Shown here piece by piece: positions 1-9,942 of a stretch of DNA of 64,000 bases. The number at the start of each line of letters is the position of its first letter. Positions within the stretch are counted from its first letter, which is position 1. Origin of the DNA: Micromonospora yangpuensis (GTDB lineage Bacteria > Actinomycetota > Actinomycetes > Mycobacteriales > Micromonosporaceae). The stretch lies in assembly GCF_900091615.1 (NCBI RefSeq), contig NZ_FMIA01000002.1:5952001-6016000 (forward strand). Reading direction: 5' to 3'. The position numbers were made by a program, and so were the translations under genes. The notes beneath the pieces are model-generated. The model was not told the origin of the DNA. It did no database searches and saw only the letters and a program-made list of their open reading frames with translations.

Positions 1-2709
1 CCGGTGCCACCCGGCGGTCCACCCACGCCGCCCGCCGGCCCGATGCCGCCCCCCGGGCCGCCCGCCGGCCCGCCCGCCAGCCCGGTGCCGCCCGGGTGGC
101 CGCCGACCGCCGGCCCGATGCTGTCCGGCCCGATGCCACCCGCCAGCCCGGTGCCGCCCGGCCCGATGCCGCCCGCCGGGCCGGTGCCGCCCGGGTGGCC
201 ACCGACCGCCGGGCCAGGACCGGGCCGGTCGGGTTCCGGGCCGTGGCCGGTGGTGCTGGCGGCGCTGGTCGGGCTCTGGACCGTCGGGTTCGTCGTGGTC
301 GGTCAGGCCGGCGGCTGGCTGGTCGACCAGGTGGTGCTCGCCACCGGCCTGCACCGGCTGGTCGGGCTCTGGCCGGGTCTGGCCCTGGGCACCGTGGTCG
401 TGCTCGGCACGCCCACGCTGCTGCTCGCCCTCTTGCCACGCTCCCCGGCGGTCCGGACCACCGGCCGGGTCTGGCTGGCCGGCACGCTGAGCCTCGGTGT
501 GCTGCTCCTGCTGCGGGCCGTCCCGCCCGTGCACCACGAGGCCTACCTGGCCCTGCTGGCCGGCACCGCCGCGCTGCTCGCCCTGGTCGGCGGCCGTATC
601 CTGCGCCGCGCCGGACTGCCCGCCGGGCCCGGCCGATCCGCCGGAACCCAGCAGCCCGCCGAGCCCCGCCAGCCCGCCCAGGTACAGCAGCCCGCCGAGC
701 CCCGCCAGCCCGCCCAGGTACAGCAGCCCGCCGAACGCCACCGTCCGGCCGGGCCATGGCGACCGGGGGCGGTCACCCTGCTCGCGGCCGCTGCCGGGTT
801 GCTCCTGCTGCTCCCCTGGGTCTGGGTGGGTGCCCTCGGTGGCCTGCTGGAGACGGCCCTCGCCGCCCTGGCGGCGGCAGCGGTCGGTGCCCTGGCCGGG
901 GTGCTGCTCGATGCCGGCTTCTGGGCCCGGTTCACCGTCGGCACGCCACCCCGGGCGGCCCGGTTGGTGCTGGTCGGGGGCCTGGTGGCCGGGGTGGCCC
1001 TGCTGCTGCTGGCGGCCGGTACCGGCCAGTCCGGTGCGCAGCTGCCGGCGCTGTTCACGCTGCCACCGGTCGGATTCGTGCTGGCCGCGCTGCACGCGGC
1101 GGCGCTGCGCTCGGGCCGACCGTCCGGCTCCGCCGCGACCCGCTGGCTGGTCGGGCTCGGCGTGTTCGGTCCGCTTGCCTACGCCGACCCGGAGGAGATC
1201 ACGCTCCTGCTGGCCGACTCCCGCGACGTGCCGTTCTGGGTCGCGGTGGCGACCGCGGCCGGGCTGGCCGTCGCGGTCGCGCTGGCCATCGGGTACGGCG
1301 TCGTGCTCGGCCGGGCCCGCGGTGCCCACCCGGCGCGGCGGGTCGCAGTCGCCGCCGTCGCGGTCGGGCTGGCCGCCGGCGCGGTGGTCGGTCTCGGCCC
1401 CGGCCAACCCGGGCTGCACGGCGAACGGCTGCTGGTGGTGCTGCGCGAGCAGGCGGACCTGACCGACCTGCCGGCCGCCGCGCCGGGTCGTGCCGGCCGG
1501 GACGCCCGCGTCACCGAGGTGCACCGCCGACTGGTCGACACCGCCGAGCGGACCCAGGTCGACCTGCGCCGGGAGCTGCGTCGGCTGCGGCTGGCACCCA
1601 CCCCCTACTACCTGGTCAACGCCATCGAGACCGACGGCGGGCCGGCGGTACGGGCCTGGCTGAGCCGCCGGCCCGAGGTGGCCCGGGTACTGGTCAGCCA
1701 GCGGCTGCGACCGCTACCGGCGGCGGTACCGGCCAACCGCGGCGACCAGAGCGCGCCGGCCGGGCCGGCCTGGAACATCTCGCTGATCGGTGCGGACCGG
1801 GTGTGGAGCGAGTTCGGGGTGACCGGTGCCGGGGTGGTGGTGGGCAGCTCCGACTCCGGGGTGGACGGTGCCCATCCGGCGCTCTCCGCCGGCTTCCGGG
1901 GCGGCGACGACTCCTGGTACGACCCGTGGGCCGGCACCCCGGCCCCGACCGACCGCAGCGGACACGGCACCCACACGCTGGGCAGCGCGGTCGGCCGCAG
2001 CGGGATCGGGGTGGCCCCCGACGCCAGGTGGACCGGCTGCGTCAACCTCAACCGCAACCTCGGCAGCCCGGCCCGGTACCTGGACTGCCTCCAGTTCATG
2101 CTGGCCCCGTTCCCGGTAGGCGGGGACCCGTTCCGCGACGGTCGCCCCGCACGCGCCCCGGACGTGCTCACCAACTCGTGGGGATGTCCGCCGATCGAGG
2201 GCTGTGACCCGGGGGTGCTCCGGCCGGCCACCGCCGCGCTGGAGGCGGCGGGCATCTTCGTGGTGGCCGCCGCCGGCAACACCGGCCCGTCCTGTGGCTC
2301 GATCGAGGACCCGCCGGCGACGTACCCGGATGTGTTGACCGTCGGTGCGGTGGACCGGCAGCGGCAGGTGACGATCTTCTCCAGCCGGGGTCCGGCGGCC
2401 GGCGGCGCGGCCAAGCCTGACCTGGTCGCGCCCGGCGCGGGGGTGCTCTCCGCGATGCCCGGCGGCGGGTACGCCACCCTGGACGGCACCTCGATGGCCA
2501 CCCCGCAGGTGGCCGGCGTGGTGGCGCTGATGTGGTCGGCCAACCCGGACCTGGTCGGCGACGTCGACCGGACCCGGCAGCTGCTGCGGGACACCGCGAC
2601 CCCGGCCCGGCCCGACCCCGACCAACCGGCCGGCGGGTGCCCGGGTGCGGACCGCGCCGGTGCCGGCGTGGTCGACGCCTACGCCGCCGTCCAGGCCGCC
2701 CGGGGCTGA
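1..2709 (+). CDS. Polytopic membrane protein with C-terminal subtilisin-like (S8) protease domain, 5' partial
   Basis: Reads open from the window edge; a GTG at 4 is available, but the proline-rich start suggests the true start lies upstream. At least 901 residues are visible. After a Pro/Gly/Ala-rich leader (about residues 1-75) come roughly ten hydrophobic membrane segments (about 80-480), interrupted by a QQPAEPRQPAQV repeat. A subtilase domain (about 590-895) follows. The catalytic triad is intact: D617 in DSGVDGAHP, H654 in GHGTHT and S830 in GTSMATP, with the oxyanion Asn in AAAGN. The domain probably lies outside the membrane, tethered by the polytopic half. Family known: peptidase S8. 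Substrate unknown. Coding is convergent with groEL. The multi-span membrane half is unusual, since most actinobacterial subtilases are secreted or anchored by one helix. Confidence 0.85.
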   Translation, partial: PVPPGGPPTPPAGPMPPPGPPAGPPASPVPPGWPPTAGPMLSGPMPPASPVPPGPMPPAGPVPPGWPPTAGPGPGRSGSGPWPVVLAALVGLWTVGFVVVGQAGGWLVDQVVLATGLHRLVGLWPGLALGTVVVLGTPTLLLALLPRSPAVRTTGRVWLAGTLSLGVLLLLRAVPPVHHEAYLALLAGTAALLALVGGRILRRAGLPAGPGRSAGTQQPAEPRQPAQVQQPAEPRQPAQVQQPAERHRPAGPWRPGAVTLLAAAAGLLLLLPWVWVGALGGLLETALAALAAAAVGALAGVLLDAGFWARFTVGTPPRAARLVLVGGLVAGVALLLLAAGTGQSGAQLPALFTLPPVGFVLAALHAAALRSGRPSGSAATRWLVGLGVFGPLAYADPEEITLLLADSRDVPFWVAVATAAGLAVAVALAIGYGVVLGRARGAHPARRVAVAAVAVGLAAGAVVGLGPGQPGLHGERLLVVLREQADLTDLPAAAPGRAGRDARVTEVHRRLVDTAERTQVDLRRELRRLRLAPTPYYLVNAIETDGGPAVRAWLSRRPEVARVLVSQRLRPLPAAVPANRGDQSAPAGPAWNISLIGADRVWSEFGVTGAGVVVGSSDSGVDGAHPALSAGFRGGDDSWYDPWAGTPAPTDRSGHGTHTLGSAVGRSGIGVAPDARWTGCVNLNRNLGSPARYLDCLQFMLAPFPVGGDPFRDGRPARAPDVLTNSWGCPPIEGCDPGVLRPATAALEAAGIFVVAAAGNTGPSCGSIEDPPATYPDVLTVGAVDRQRQVTIFSSRGPAAGGAAKPDLVAPGAGVLSAMPGGGYATLDGTSMATPQVAGVVALMWSANPDLVGDVDRTRQLLRDTATPARPDPDQPAGGCPGADRAGAGVVDAYAAVQAARG
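649..735 (+). repeat. 36-bp in-frame tandem repeat in the subtilase gene
   Basis: Two exact 36-bp units (649-684 and 685-720) and a partial third encode the peptide QQPAEPRQPAQV, between two predicted membrane segments of the protease. It is likely length-variable between strains. Confidence 0.85.
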
Positions 2710-2781
2710 CCCGGCTGAGCTGTGCGGCTGGCCCGGGCTGGGGCTGCCCGGCTGCGGGCGACGGTGTGGGGGCTGGACAGC

Positions 2782-2817
2782 GGAAGGGGCGGGCCGCTGA
2801 CGCGGCCCGCCCCTTCC
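2782..2817. terminator. Bidirectional terminator between subtilase and groEL
   Basis: A perfect 16-bp GC-rich stem (2782-2797 with 2802-2817) closes a TGAC loop. It sits between the stop codons of two convergent genes, so it can end transcription from both sides. No U-tract is evident, as is common in high-GC actinobacteria. Confidence 0.85.
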
Positions 2818-2836
2818 GGCGTTCGTGGAGCTGGAC

Positions 2837-4639
<1,803 letters not shown>

Positions 4640-4654
4640 CTACCGCCCCGACCA

Positions 4655-4681
4655 TTGGCACTCACCGTACGCGAGTGCCAA
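4655..4681 (-). promoter_or_regulatory. CIRCE operator 1 (HrcA site)
   Basis: TTGGCACTC-N9-GAGTGCCAA, a perfect 9-bp inverted repeat that differs from the CIRCE consensus TTAGCACTC-N9-GAGTGCTAA by one symmetrical base pair. It lies about 195 bases upstream of groEL. HrcA binding to this element is established in many bacteria. Confidence 0.95.
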
Positions 4682-4689
4682 TGACTTGT

Positions 4690-4716
4690 TTAGCACTCTC
4701 CCCTGCCGAGTGCAAG
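4690..4716 (-). promoter_or_regulatory. CIRCE operator 2 (imperfect)
   Basis: TTAGCACTC-N9-GAGTGCAAG: the left arm is exactly consensus and the right arm has two mismatches. It starts 35 bases after the start of the first box (8 bases between boxes), so the two could bind HrcA cooperatively around the groEL promoter. Confidence 0.88.
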
Positions 4717-4798
4717 CACGATGCCGCCGATCAGACCGGATCCGGGCCCTCGCCCAGCCGGACTTCAGGCGCTTGACCTGCGCGGATTCCGCTCCTGG

Positions 4799-6499
4799 TC
4801 AGCCGAGTTCGGCTGCCAGTCGGGCGCTGTTCACCGGCGCCTCGTGGATCCGTTGCTCGGCGTAGGTCACCACCAGCCCGACCAACTGGATGAGGTGGGC
4901 CGGCAGACTCAGCAGCGCGGAAAGGGAGACCACCACGATCGCGCCCACGGTCAGCTGCGGGGAGGTCATCGGGTCGTCCCCGAACGGCAGCATGCCCACC
5001 GACTCCAGCAGGTCGAGAAGCACGGCGATGCCGAAGACCACGGCCCCCAGCAGTGCCACCCGCCCGAGCATCATGCCGAACCGGTCGTGGAACATCCGGA
5101 AGGACCGCCCGATCGGGTTGCTCCGCTCGAACAGGTAGACCGGCCCGGCCAGGCTCAACGCGGCGGCCAGATAGATCCCGGGCAGAATGCAGAAGCAGAC
5201 TCCCACCAGGATCAGCAGACCCAGCACCAGGGTCCAGCCCCACAGCCCCAACGCCCGGCGCAGGCCGTAGCGCAGGGCCGTGGCGAAGTCCACCGGTTCG
5301 CCGGCCGCCTGCCGGGCGATCACCCAGCTACCGGCCGCCCAGCCGATGCTCTGCACCAGACCCACCAGCACGGTGGCGGCCAGCAGGGTGATGCCGAAGA
5401 CCACCATGTCCCGGGTGAACCCGTCGGGCAGCACCGGCAACGCACCGGGCGCCGGCTCCTCGATCCCGAACGTCGGGTCGAGCAGCAGCGTCACCACCGA
5501 GATGATCAACGTCGGCAGCACCTGGGTGAGCAGCGTCAGGGGCAGCAACACCGGCCAGCCCCGGCGTACCGCGCCGACGCACCGGGAGAACCAGCCACCC
5601 AGGCCCGCGCCGGGCGGGTTGACAAGCAGATCCCGCGGGTCCCACCCACCGGGCTGCCCGGGCCCGGCATAGGCCTGCCCGGGGTAGGGCTGACCCGGGT
5701 ACGGCTGACCCGGATAGGGCTGCCCGGGATACGGCTGACCCGGGTAAGGGTGCCCGGGATACGACTGACCCGGGTAAGGGTGCCCCGGGTACGCCTGCCC
5801 GGGGTAGGACTGCCCGGGGTGGGACTGCCCGGGGTGGGACTGACCCGGGTACGGCTGGCCGGGGTGTTGCTGCCCGGGATACGGCTGGCCGGGGTGTGCT
5901 GGCGGGTTGCCCCCGTACGGTGGTTGGCCGGCGGGGGAACCGGCACCGGGCGGCGTACCGGGTGGGTAGCCCCCGGCCGGCGGGACCACGTGGGCCGGGG
6001 GGCCCGGTACGGGCGGCTCCGGACTGGACTGCCCCGCCCCCGACGGTCCGTGCGCCATCGCCCCCGGACCGAGCTGGCCCGGCCCACCAGTCCTCGACCC
6101 GGCCTGACCCGGGCCTGCCGCCCCTGCCCCGGCCTGGCCCGACGCTGCCGCCTCCGGCTGGCCCGACGCGCCCGCTCCAGGCCCGGCCGGCGCACCCGCG
6201 CCGGGCTGACCCGACCCCTGCGGGCCCGGGACGGAACCGTCCGCCCCGGAACCGGATCGATCCAGCCCGCCAGGGTCCGCACCGGCCTGTCCCGGCGCAT
6301 CCAGACGCGAGCCGGACCGGCCCGGCGCACCCGGGTCGGGGTCGGGCGCGGAGGGGTCCGAGCCCGGCCAGACCGCAGTCGGATCCAACGGAGGCCGCGG
6401 AATCGAACTGTCCGGCGACTCGGACGACTGCGGCCCCGGCGACCCCGGCACGGCGGCACGCCCCGGCTCGAAGTGCTCCGGTCGCGATCGGTCGGTCAT
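4799..6499 (-). CDS. Proline-rich membrane protein with PGQPYPGQ repeats
   Basis: 566 residues. The first ~280 are disordered and rich in Pro, Gly, Ala and Asp, ending in a long run of five-residue PYPGQ/HPGQS repeats. The C-terminal ~270 contain about six membrane helices (beginning near GWFSRCVGAVRRGWPVLLP) resembling the membrane domain found in glycerophosphodiester-phosphodiesterase-like actinobacterial proteins; no catalytic domain is present. Start chosen at the ATG at 6499 after an AGGAGG site. It is transcribed toward groEL, but the CIRCE region separates the two. Similar proline-repeat tails often mediate protein or cell-wall contacts; here the role is unknown. Confidence 0.75.
   Translation of the reverse strand: MTDRSRPEHFEPGRAAVPGSPGPQSSESPDSSIPRPPLDPTAVWPGSDPSAPDPDPGAPGRSGSRLDAPGQAGADPGGLDRSGSGADGSVPGPQGSGQPGAGAPAGPGAGASGQPEAAASGQAGAGAAGPGQAGSRTGGPGQLGPGAMAHGPSGAGQSSPEPPVPGPPAHVVPPAGGYPPGTPPGAGSPAGQPPYGGNPPAHPGQPYPGQQHPGQPYPGQSHPGQSHPGQSYPGQAYPGHPYPGQSYPGHPYPGQPYPGQPYPGQPYPGQPYPGQAYAGPGQPGGWDPRDLLVNPPGAGLGGWFSRCVGAVRRGWPVLLPLTLLTQVLPTLIISVVTLLLDPTFGIEEPAPGALPVLPDGFTRDMVVFGITLLAATVLVGLVQSIGWAAGSWVIARQAAGEPVDFATALRYGLRRALGLWGWTLVLGLLILVGVCFCILPGIYLAAALSLAGPVYLFERSNPIGRSFRMFHDRFGMMLGRVALLGAVVFGIAVLLDLLESVGMLPFGDDPMTSPQLTVGAIVVVSLSALLSLPAHLIQLVGLVVTYAEQRIHEAPVNSARLAAELG
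5677..5895 (-). repeat. 15-bp degenerate tandem repeat encoding PYPGQ pentapeptides
   Basis: About 14 consecutive five-residue units (PYPGQ, HPGQS, AYPGQ variants) encoded by imperfect 15-bp DNA repeats inside the membrane protein gene. The amino-acid repeat is better conserved than the DNA, suggesting selection on the protein. Confidence 0.8.
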
Positions 6500-6582
6500 G
6501 GGGCCTCCTCAGCAACGACGGCTGGATCGGCTCATGATCCTCCACAACGCGCGCAACAACCGCATCACCGGTGTGGTGGAAT

Positions 6583-6609
6583 CACCGCCCCCGATGGCCG
6601 AGGGCGGTG
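6583..6609 (-). terminator. Terminator hairpin downstream of the cold-shock gene
   Basis: CACCGCCC with GGGCGGTG (8-bp stem, 11-base loop), 15 bases past the cold-shock stop codon, in the gap before the next minus-strand gene. Confidence 0.65.
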
Positions 6610-6623
6610 TCGGAGTGAGGCGG

Positions 6624-6827
6624 TCAGGCGACGACCCGTACCCGCTCGGCCTGGGGCCCCTTCTGCCCCTGGGCGATCTCGAACTCCACCCGCTGGCCAT
6701 CGTCCAACGCCTTGTAGCCGTCCATCTCGATGGCGGAGAAGTGAACGAAGACGTCCTGTCCGCCGTCGACGGCGATGAAGCCGTAGCCCTTTTCGGCGTT
6801 GAACCACTTCACGGTGCCCTGTGCCAC
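6624..6827 (-). CDS. csp: Cold-shock domain protein (CspA family)
   Basis: 67-residue single OB-fold protein that binds single-stranded nucleic acid and acts as an RNA chaperone. The RNP1 motif KGYGFI and RNP2-like VFVHFSAI are visible, and the protein starts [13 protein letters not shown] as in the family. Start is the GTG at 6827, with GAGGAAG eight bases upstream; a longer in-frame reading adds a non-conserved arginine-rich leader and was rejected. A hairpin terminator follows. It has its own transcription unit, divergent from the GNAT gene at 7053. Confidence 0.95.
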   Translation of the reverse strand: MAQGTVKWFNAEKGYGFIAVDGGQDVFVHFSAIEMDGYKALDDGQRVEFEIAQGQKGPQAERVRVVA

Positions 6828-7040
6828 GGTGCACTTCCTCACTCTGCGCGGCGCTCCACAACCTCGCGGACGCCGGGCACGGCCGAGCGTCCGGATCGCC
6901 CCCTTTTCGATCGATGCGAACCGACGAAATCTGGCGATCGAAATCGCACGGTACACGAACCATCACGCTGGCGCACGACCGCAAAAGGTGCAAATCACTA
7001 CGATCACCGACCCGACCCGCATCGGTGTGCATCGTTGCGG

Positions 7041-7052
7041 TATAGATCCCAG
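7041..7052 (+). promoter_or_regulatory. -10 box placing the transcript start at the GNAT start codon
   Basis: TATAGA followed by six bases and then the ATG at 7053. This geometry predicts a leaderless mRNA, which fits the lack of a ribosome site. Confidence 0.6.
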
Positions 7053-7649
7053 ATGACCACCTTCCCGGCCGCCACCGGCACCCGTGAAGCCACCGTCCGC
7101 CGGGTACGGCCCGAGGACGCGGCCCGGATGCGGGCATTGCGGTTGGAGATGCTCGCCGACTCGCCCCTGGCCTTCCTGGAGACCCTCGCCGAGGCGGCTG
7201 CCCGATCACACACCGAGTACGCCGAGCGGGTCGAGTACTGCTCGACCGGCAGCGAGTGGGCCCAGTTCGTCGCCGATCCCACGCCACCCCGGGCCCCTCG
7301 GCCCGCTGGTGCGCCGACCGGAAACCGGACCGGGAACCGGCTCGTCGGGAACCGGCTCGTCGGGCACGCCGGCGGGACCGCACTGCCGGACGAGCCCGAG
7401 GTGACGGTGATCTACGCCGTCTACGTCACCCCGGCCTGGCGGGGCAGCGGACTGCTCGCGCAACTGGTGGACCGGGTGGCGGACTGGTCACGGGCGTGTG
7501 GCCGGCCGGACCTGATGCTGGAGGTGGTCGTGGGCAACGACCGGGCGCTCCGGGCCTACCAACGGCTGGGCTTCACCGACACCGGCGTACGGGTGCCCCA
7601 CCCGAAGATCCCGGCCCTGACCGAGCTGCAACTCCGCCGCCCCGCCTGA
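7053..7649 (+). CDS. GNAT family N-acetyltransferase
   Basis: 198 residues. The acetyl-CoA-binding core is clear: VTVIYAVYVTPAWRGSGL (motif A, R/Q-x-x-G-x-G/A-like WRGSGL) followed by NDRALRAYQRLGFTDTG (motif B). N-terminal RRVRPEDAARMRALRLEML is typical of the family. A low-complexity insert GNRTGNRLVGNRLVG near residues 90-105 comes from a short 15-bp DNA duplication between the N-terminal part and the core. The ATG at 7053 follows a -10-like box by six bases, so the message is probably leaderless. Acceptor substrate cannot be told. The stop codon lies in the arm of the inverted-repeat element that follows. Confidence 0.85.
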   Translation: MTTFPAATGTREATVRRVRPEDAARMRALRLEMLADSPLAFLETLAEAAARSHTEYAERVEYCSTGSEWAQFVADPTPPRAPRPAGAPTGNRTGNRLVGNRLVGHAGGTALPDEPEVTVIYAVYVTPAWRGSGLLAQLVDRVADWSRACGRPDLMLEVVVGNDRALRAYQRLGFTDTGVRVPHPKIPALTELQLRRPA

Positions 7650-7952
7650 GGTGTAAGGAAGGGCCCCCTATTAACGCTTCCGGTAGAGAGGGTGCCCCTT
7701 CTCACCACCCTTGCCGCCAGCCCGGGTGCCAGCGCGACACCCCTTGATCGACCCATGGTGCCGGGTGCCTGGTACGCCGGTAGCACCACGTCGCCGATCG
7801 TCCCGGACCCGCATCGCTTCCGAGCGATGCCGTGTTCCCTGCCGTCGTTGCCAAGCCCGCACCGTCCACCTGCCACGAATCCGGCAGGTGGACGGTGAGA
7901 AGGGCACCCCTCTATACCGGAAGCGTTAATAGGGGGCCCTTCCTTACACCTC
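7649..7952. repeat. 304-bp inverted-repeat element between convergent genes
   Basis: Two nearly identical copies of the dispersed hairpin repeat face each other (7649-7706 and 7895-7952), enclosing ~188 bases. The centre holds further perfect hairpins: 7811-7830 (8-bp stem, TCCG loop) and 7861-7896 (14-bp stem, 8-base loop). The arms run into both flanking genes, so CCGCCCCRCCTGAGG is shared by both 3' ends and supplies both TGA stops. This covers the whole 301-base gap; no gene seen. It resembles a MITE or a large two-way terminator. Confidence 0.8.
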
Positions 7953-9636
7953 AGGTGGGGCGGCGGGACTGGACGATGCGGAAGCGGTTGGCCACGTACG
8001 CGCCGTCGGTGAGCGCGGCGTTGGCCGCCGGGTTGGCGCCGCTGCCGTGGAAGTCGGAGAACGCCGCCGACTGGTTGACGAAGACGCCGCCGGTCAGGTT
8101 GCCGGACAGGTGTACCCCGACGTCGACCGCGACCGCCTCGGCGGCGTCGAGGACCGCCTCGTCGGTGGAGTAGACCGCCGCGGTCAGCGCGCCCTTCTCG
8201 CCGACGGTGGTGCGCAGGATCTCCAGGCTGTGCGTGGTCGAGTCGGTGGCGATGACGAACGAGATCGGCCCGAACCACTCCCGCCCGTACGTGCCGGTGT
8301 CCTCGGCGGTGAGCTTGACGATGGTGGGCGTCCGGACCACCGCGTCCGGGAAGGCGGGGTGCTCGACGGTCCGCGAGGCCAGCACGGTCTCGCCGACCCC
8401 GGTCACCTCGGTGAGGCGTTCCAGTACCCCGTCGTTGACGATCGCCCCGGTCAGCTCGACCCCCCGGGCCGGATCAGCGGTGATCTTGCCGACCGCCGCG
8501 GCGATCCCGGCGGCCACCTCGTCGAAGCTCTTGTGCCCCTGGTCGGTGTCGATGCCGCCGGCCGGGACGAGGATGTTCTGCGAGGTGGTGCACATCTGCC
8601 CGCTGTAGAGGCTCAGCGTGAAGCCGAGGTTGCGGCACATGCCGGCGAAGTCGTCGGTGGAGTCGACCACCACCGCGTTCAGCCCGGCCTTCTCGGTGTA
8701 GACGGCCGCCTGCCGGGCGTTCGCCTCCAGCCAGTCGCCGTACTCGCTGGAGCCGGTGAAGTCGACGATCTTCACGGCCGGGTGCAGGGCCAGGTCGGTG
8801 GCGAGCTTCTCGCCGGGGGCCTCCGGGGCGAGCAGCACCAGGTTGGGGTCGAAGCCGGCCTCGGCGAGCACCTCCCGGGCGTACCGCACGGTGATGGCCA
8901 GCGGCAGCACCGCGCGCGGGTGCGGCTTGACGACCACCGGGTTGCCGGTGACCAGCGAGGCGAACAGTCCCGGGTACGAGTTCCAGGTCGGGAAGGTGTT
9001 GCAGCCGATGACCAGCGCCACCCCACGCGGTACCACGTGGAACGTCTTGGTCATCCGCAGCGGGTCACCCTTGCCGGCGGCCTTCTCCCAGGCTGCCGTG
9101 CGCGGGTGCCGGCTCATCTCCGCGTACCCGTAGGCGACCGCCTCCAGCGCCCGGTCCAGCGCGTGCGCGCCACCGGCCTGGAAGGCCATCACGAACGCCT
9201 GCCCGGTGGTGAACTGCACCGCGTTGGCCAGCTCGAAGACGTGCTTGTGCAGCCGGTCGAGAATCTCCAGGCAGACCCCCGCGCGGGTCTGCGGGCCGGC
9301 GTCGCGCCAGGCCGGCAGCGCCGCCGAGGCCGCGGTGACCAGCTCGTCGACCGACGCGTGCGGGTACCGCACGCCGAGCTTCAGCCCGAACGGGCTCGCC
9401 TCGGTCGCGATCCGCTCGCCGCCGCCCGGTTGGTCGAGGGGAAAATCACCATCCAGGTACGCCTCGAAGGCGGCGTGGCCGTCGGCGGCGGCGGTCTCGC
9501 CGTACACCCGGGGGCTGGGTGACTCGGGGTAGGCAGACCAGTACGCCCGCTCGGTGATCGCGGTCAGCGCCCGCTGGAGCGTGTCGGCGTGCCTGCTGTA
9601 CAGGGGATGCGGGGTCTCCGTCATGCCCGCCATCAT
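7951..9636 (-). CDS. paaN: Aldehyde dehydrogenase family protein, phenylacetic acid degradation protein PaaN type
   Basis: 561 residues, the length of the PaaN/PaaZ-like aldehyde dehydrogenases. The family fold is seen in VIGCNTFPTWNSYPGLFASL, VVKPHPRAVLPLA, DFTGSSEYGDWLE and the catalytic cysteine in SGQMCTTSQNI. It probably oxidises the semialdehyde formed after ring opening of phenylacetyl-CoA epoxide, but no other paa genes are in this window, so the substrate is uncertain. Start at 9636 follows GGAGGG by seven bases; ATGs at 9633 and 9624 are alternatives. Upstream lies a copy of the dispersed repeat, then a minisatellite. Its 3' end is inside the inverted-repeat element. Confidence 0.85.
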   Translation of the reverse strand: MMAGMTETPHPLYSRHADTLQRALTAITERAYWSAYPESPSPRVYGETAAADGHAAFEAYLDGDFPLDQPGGGERIATEASPFGLKLGVRYPHASVDELVTAASAALPAWRDAGPQTRAGVCLEILDRLHKHVFELANAVQFTTGQAFVMAFQAGGAHALDRALEAVAYGYAEMSRHPRTAAWEKAAGKGDPLRMTKTFHVVPRGVALVIGCNTFPTWNSYPGLFASLVTGNPVVVKPHPRAVLPLAITVRYAREVLAEAGFDPNLVLLAPEAPGEKLATDLALHPAVKIVDFTGSSEYGDWLEANARQAAVYTEKAGLNAVVVDSTDDFAGMCRNLGFTLSLYSGQMCTTSQNILVPAGGIDTDQGHKSFDEVAAGIAAAVGKITADPARGVELTGAIVNDGVLERLTEVTGVGETVLASRTVEHPAFPDAVVRTPTIVKLTAEDTGTYGREWFGPISFVIATDSTTHSLEILRTTVGEKGALTAAVYSTDEAVLDAAEAVAVDVGVHLSGNLTGGVFVNQSAAFSDFHGSGANPAANAALTDGAYVANRFRIVQSRRPT

Positions 9637-9665
9637 GCCTGAGCCCTCCACCCAACGGTAAGGCC

Positions 9666-9721
9666 GCAAGGAAGGGCCCCCTGTTAACGCTTCGGCGGAT
9701 TCTCGGGGCACCCTTCTCACC
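9666..9721 (+). repeat. Dispersed hairpin repeat, copy 3
   Basis: GCAAGGAAGGGCCCCCTGTT then AACGCTTCGG, ending in GGCACCCTTCTCACC. It sits about 30 bases upstream of the paaN start, unlike most copies, which follow stop codons. Confidence 0.85.
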
Positions 9722-9766
9722 CATAGGTGCCGACAGCGCGCCGTTCTCGCGCGAGACCAGCCCCGG

Positions 9767-9935
9767 CGGCCACGCCGCGCGGAAAGGGCCGCCATGCCGC
9801 GCGAAGAGACCGCCACGCCGCGCGGAAAGGGCCGCCATGCCGTCCGGCGAGACCGCCACGCCGCGCGAGAAGACGCCACGCCGCGGGACCAGCAGGGCCG
9901 CCACGCCGCACGACAAGGCCGCGATACTGCGCGGA
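9767..9935. repeat. 21-22-bp minisatellite (about 8 units)
   Basis: Degenerate tandem units around CCGCCACGCCGCGCGRMAAG (variants CCGCCATGCCGCGCGAAGAG, CCGCCACGCCGCACGACAAG) fill most of the 306-base gap between the GNAT gene (stop at 9943) and paaN; the remainder is the dispersed repeat and the paaN ribosome site. Open frames across it look non-coding. The unit is not spaced like a CRISPR array. Confidence 0.75.
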
Positions 9936-9942
9936 ACTGCGG

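Noticed and set aside
5677..5895. Possible CRISPR or intergenic repeat array
   Set aside because: It is an in-frame PYPGQ coding repeat within a membrane protein.
9767..9935. Possible CRISPR array
   Set aside because: Units are contiguous and degenerate with no unique spacers; no cas genes in the window.
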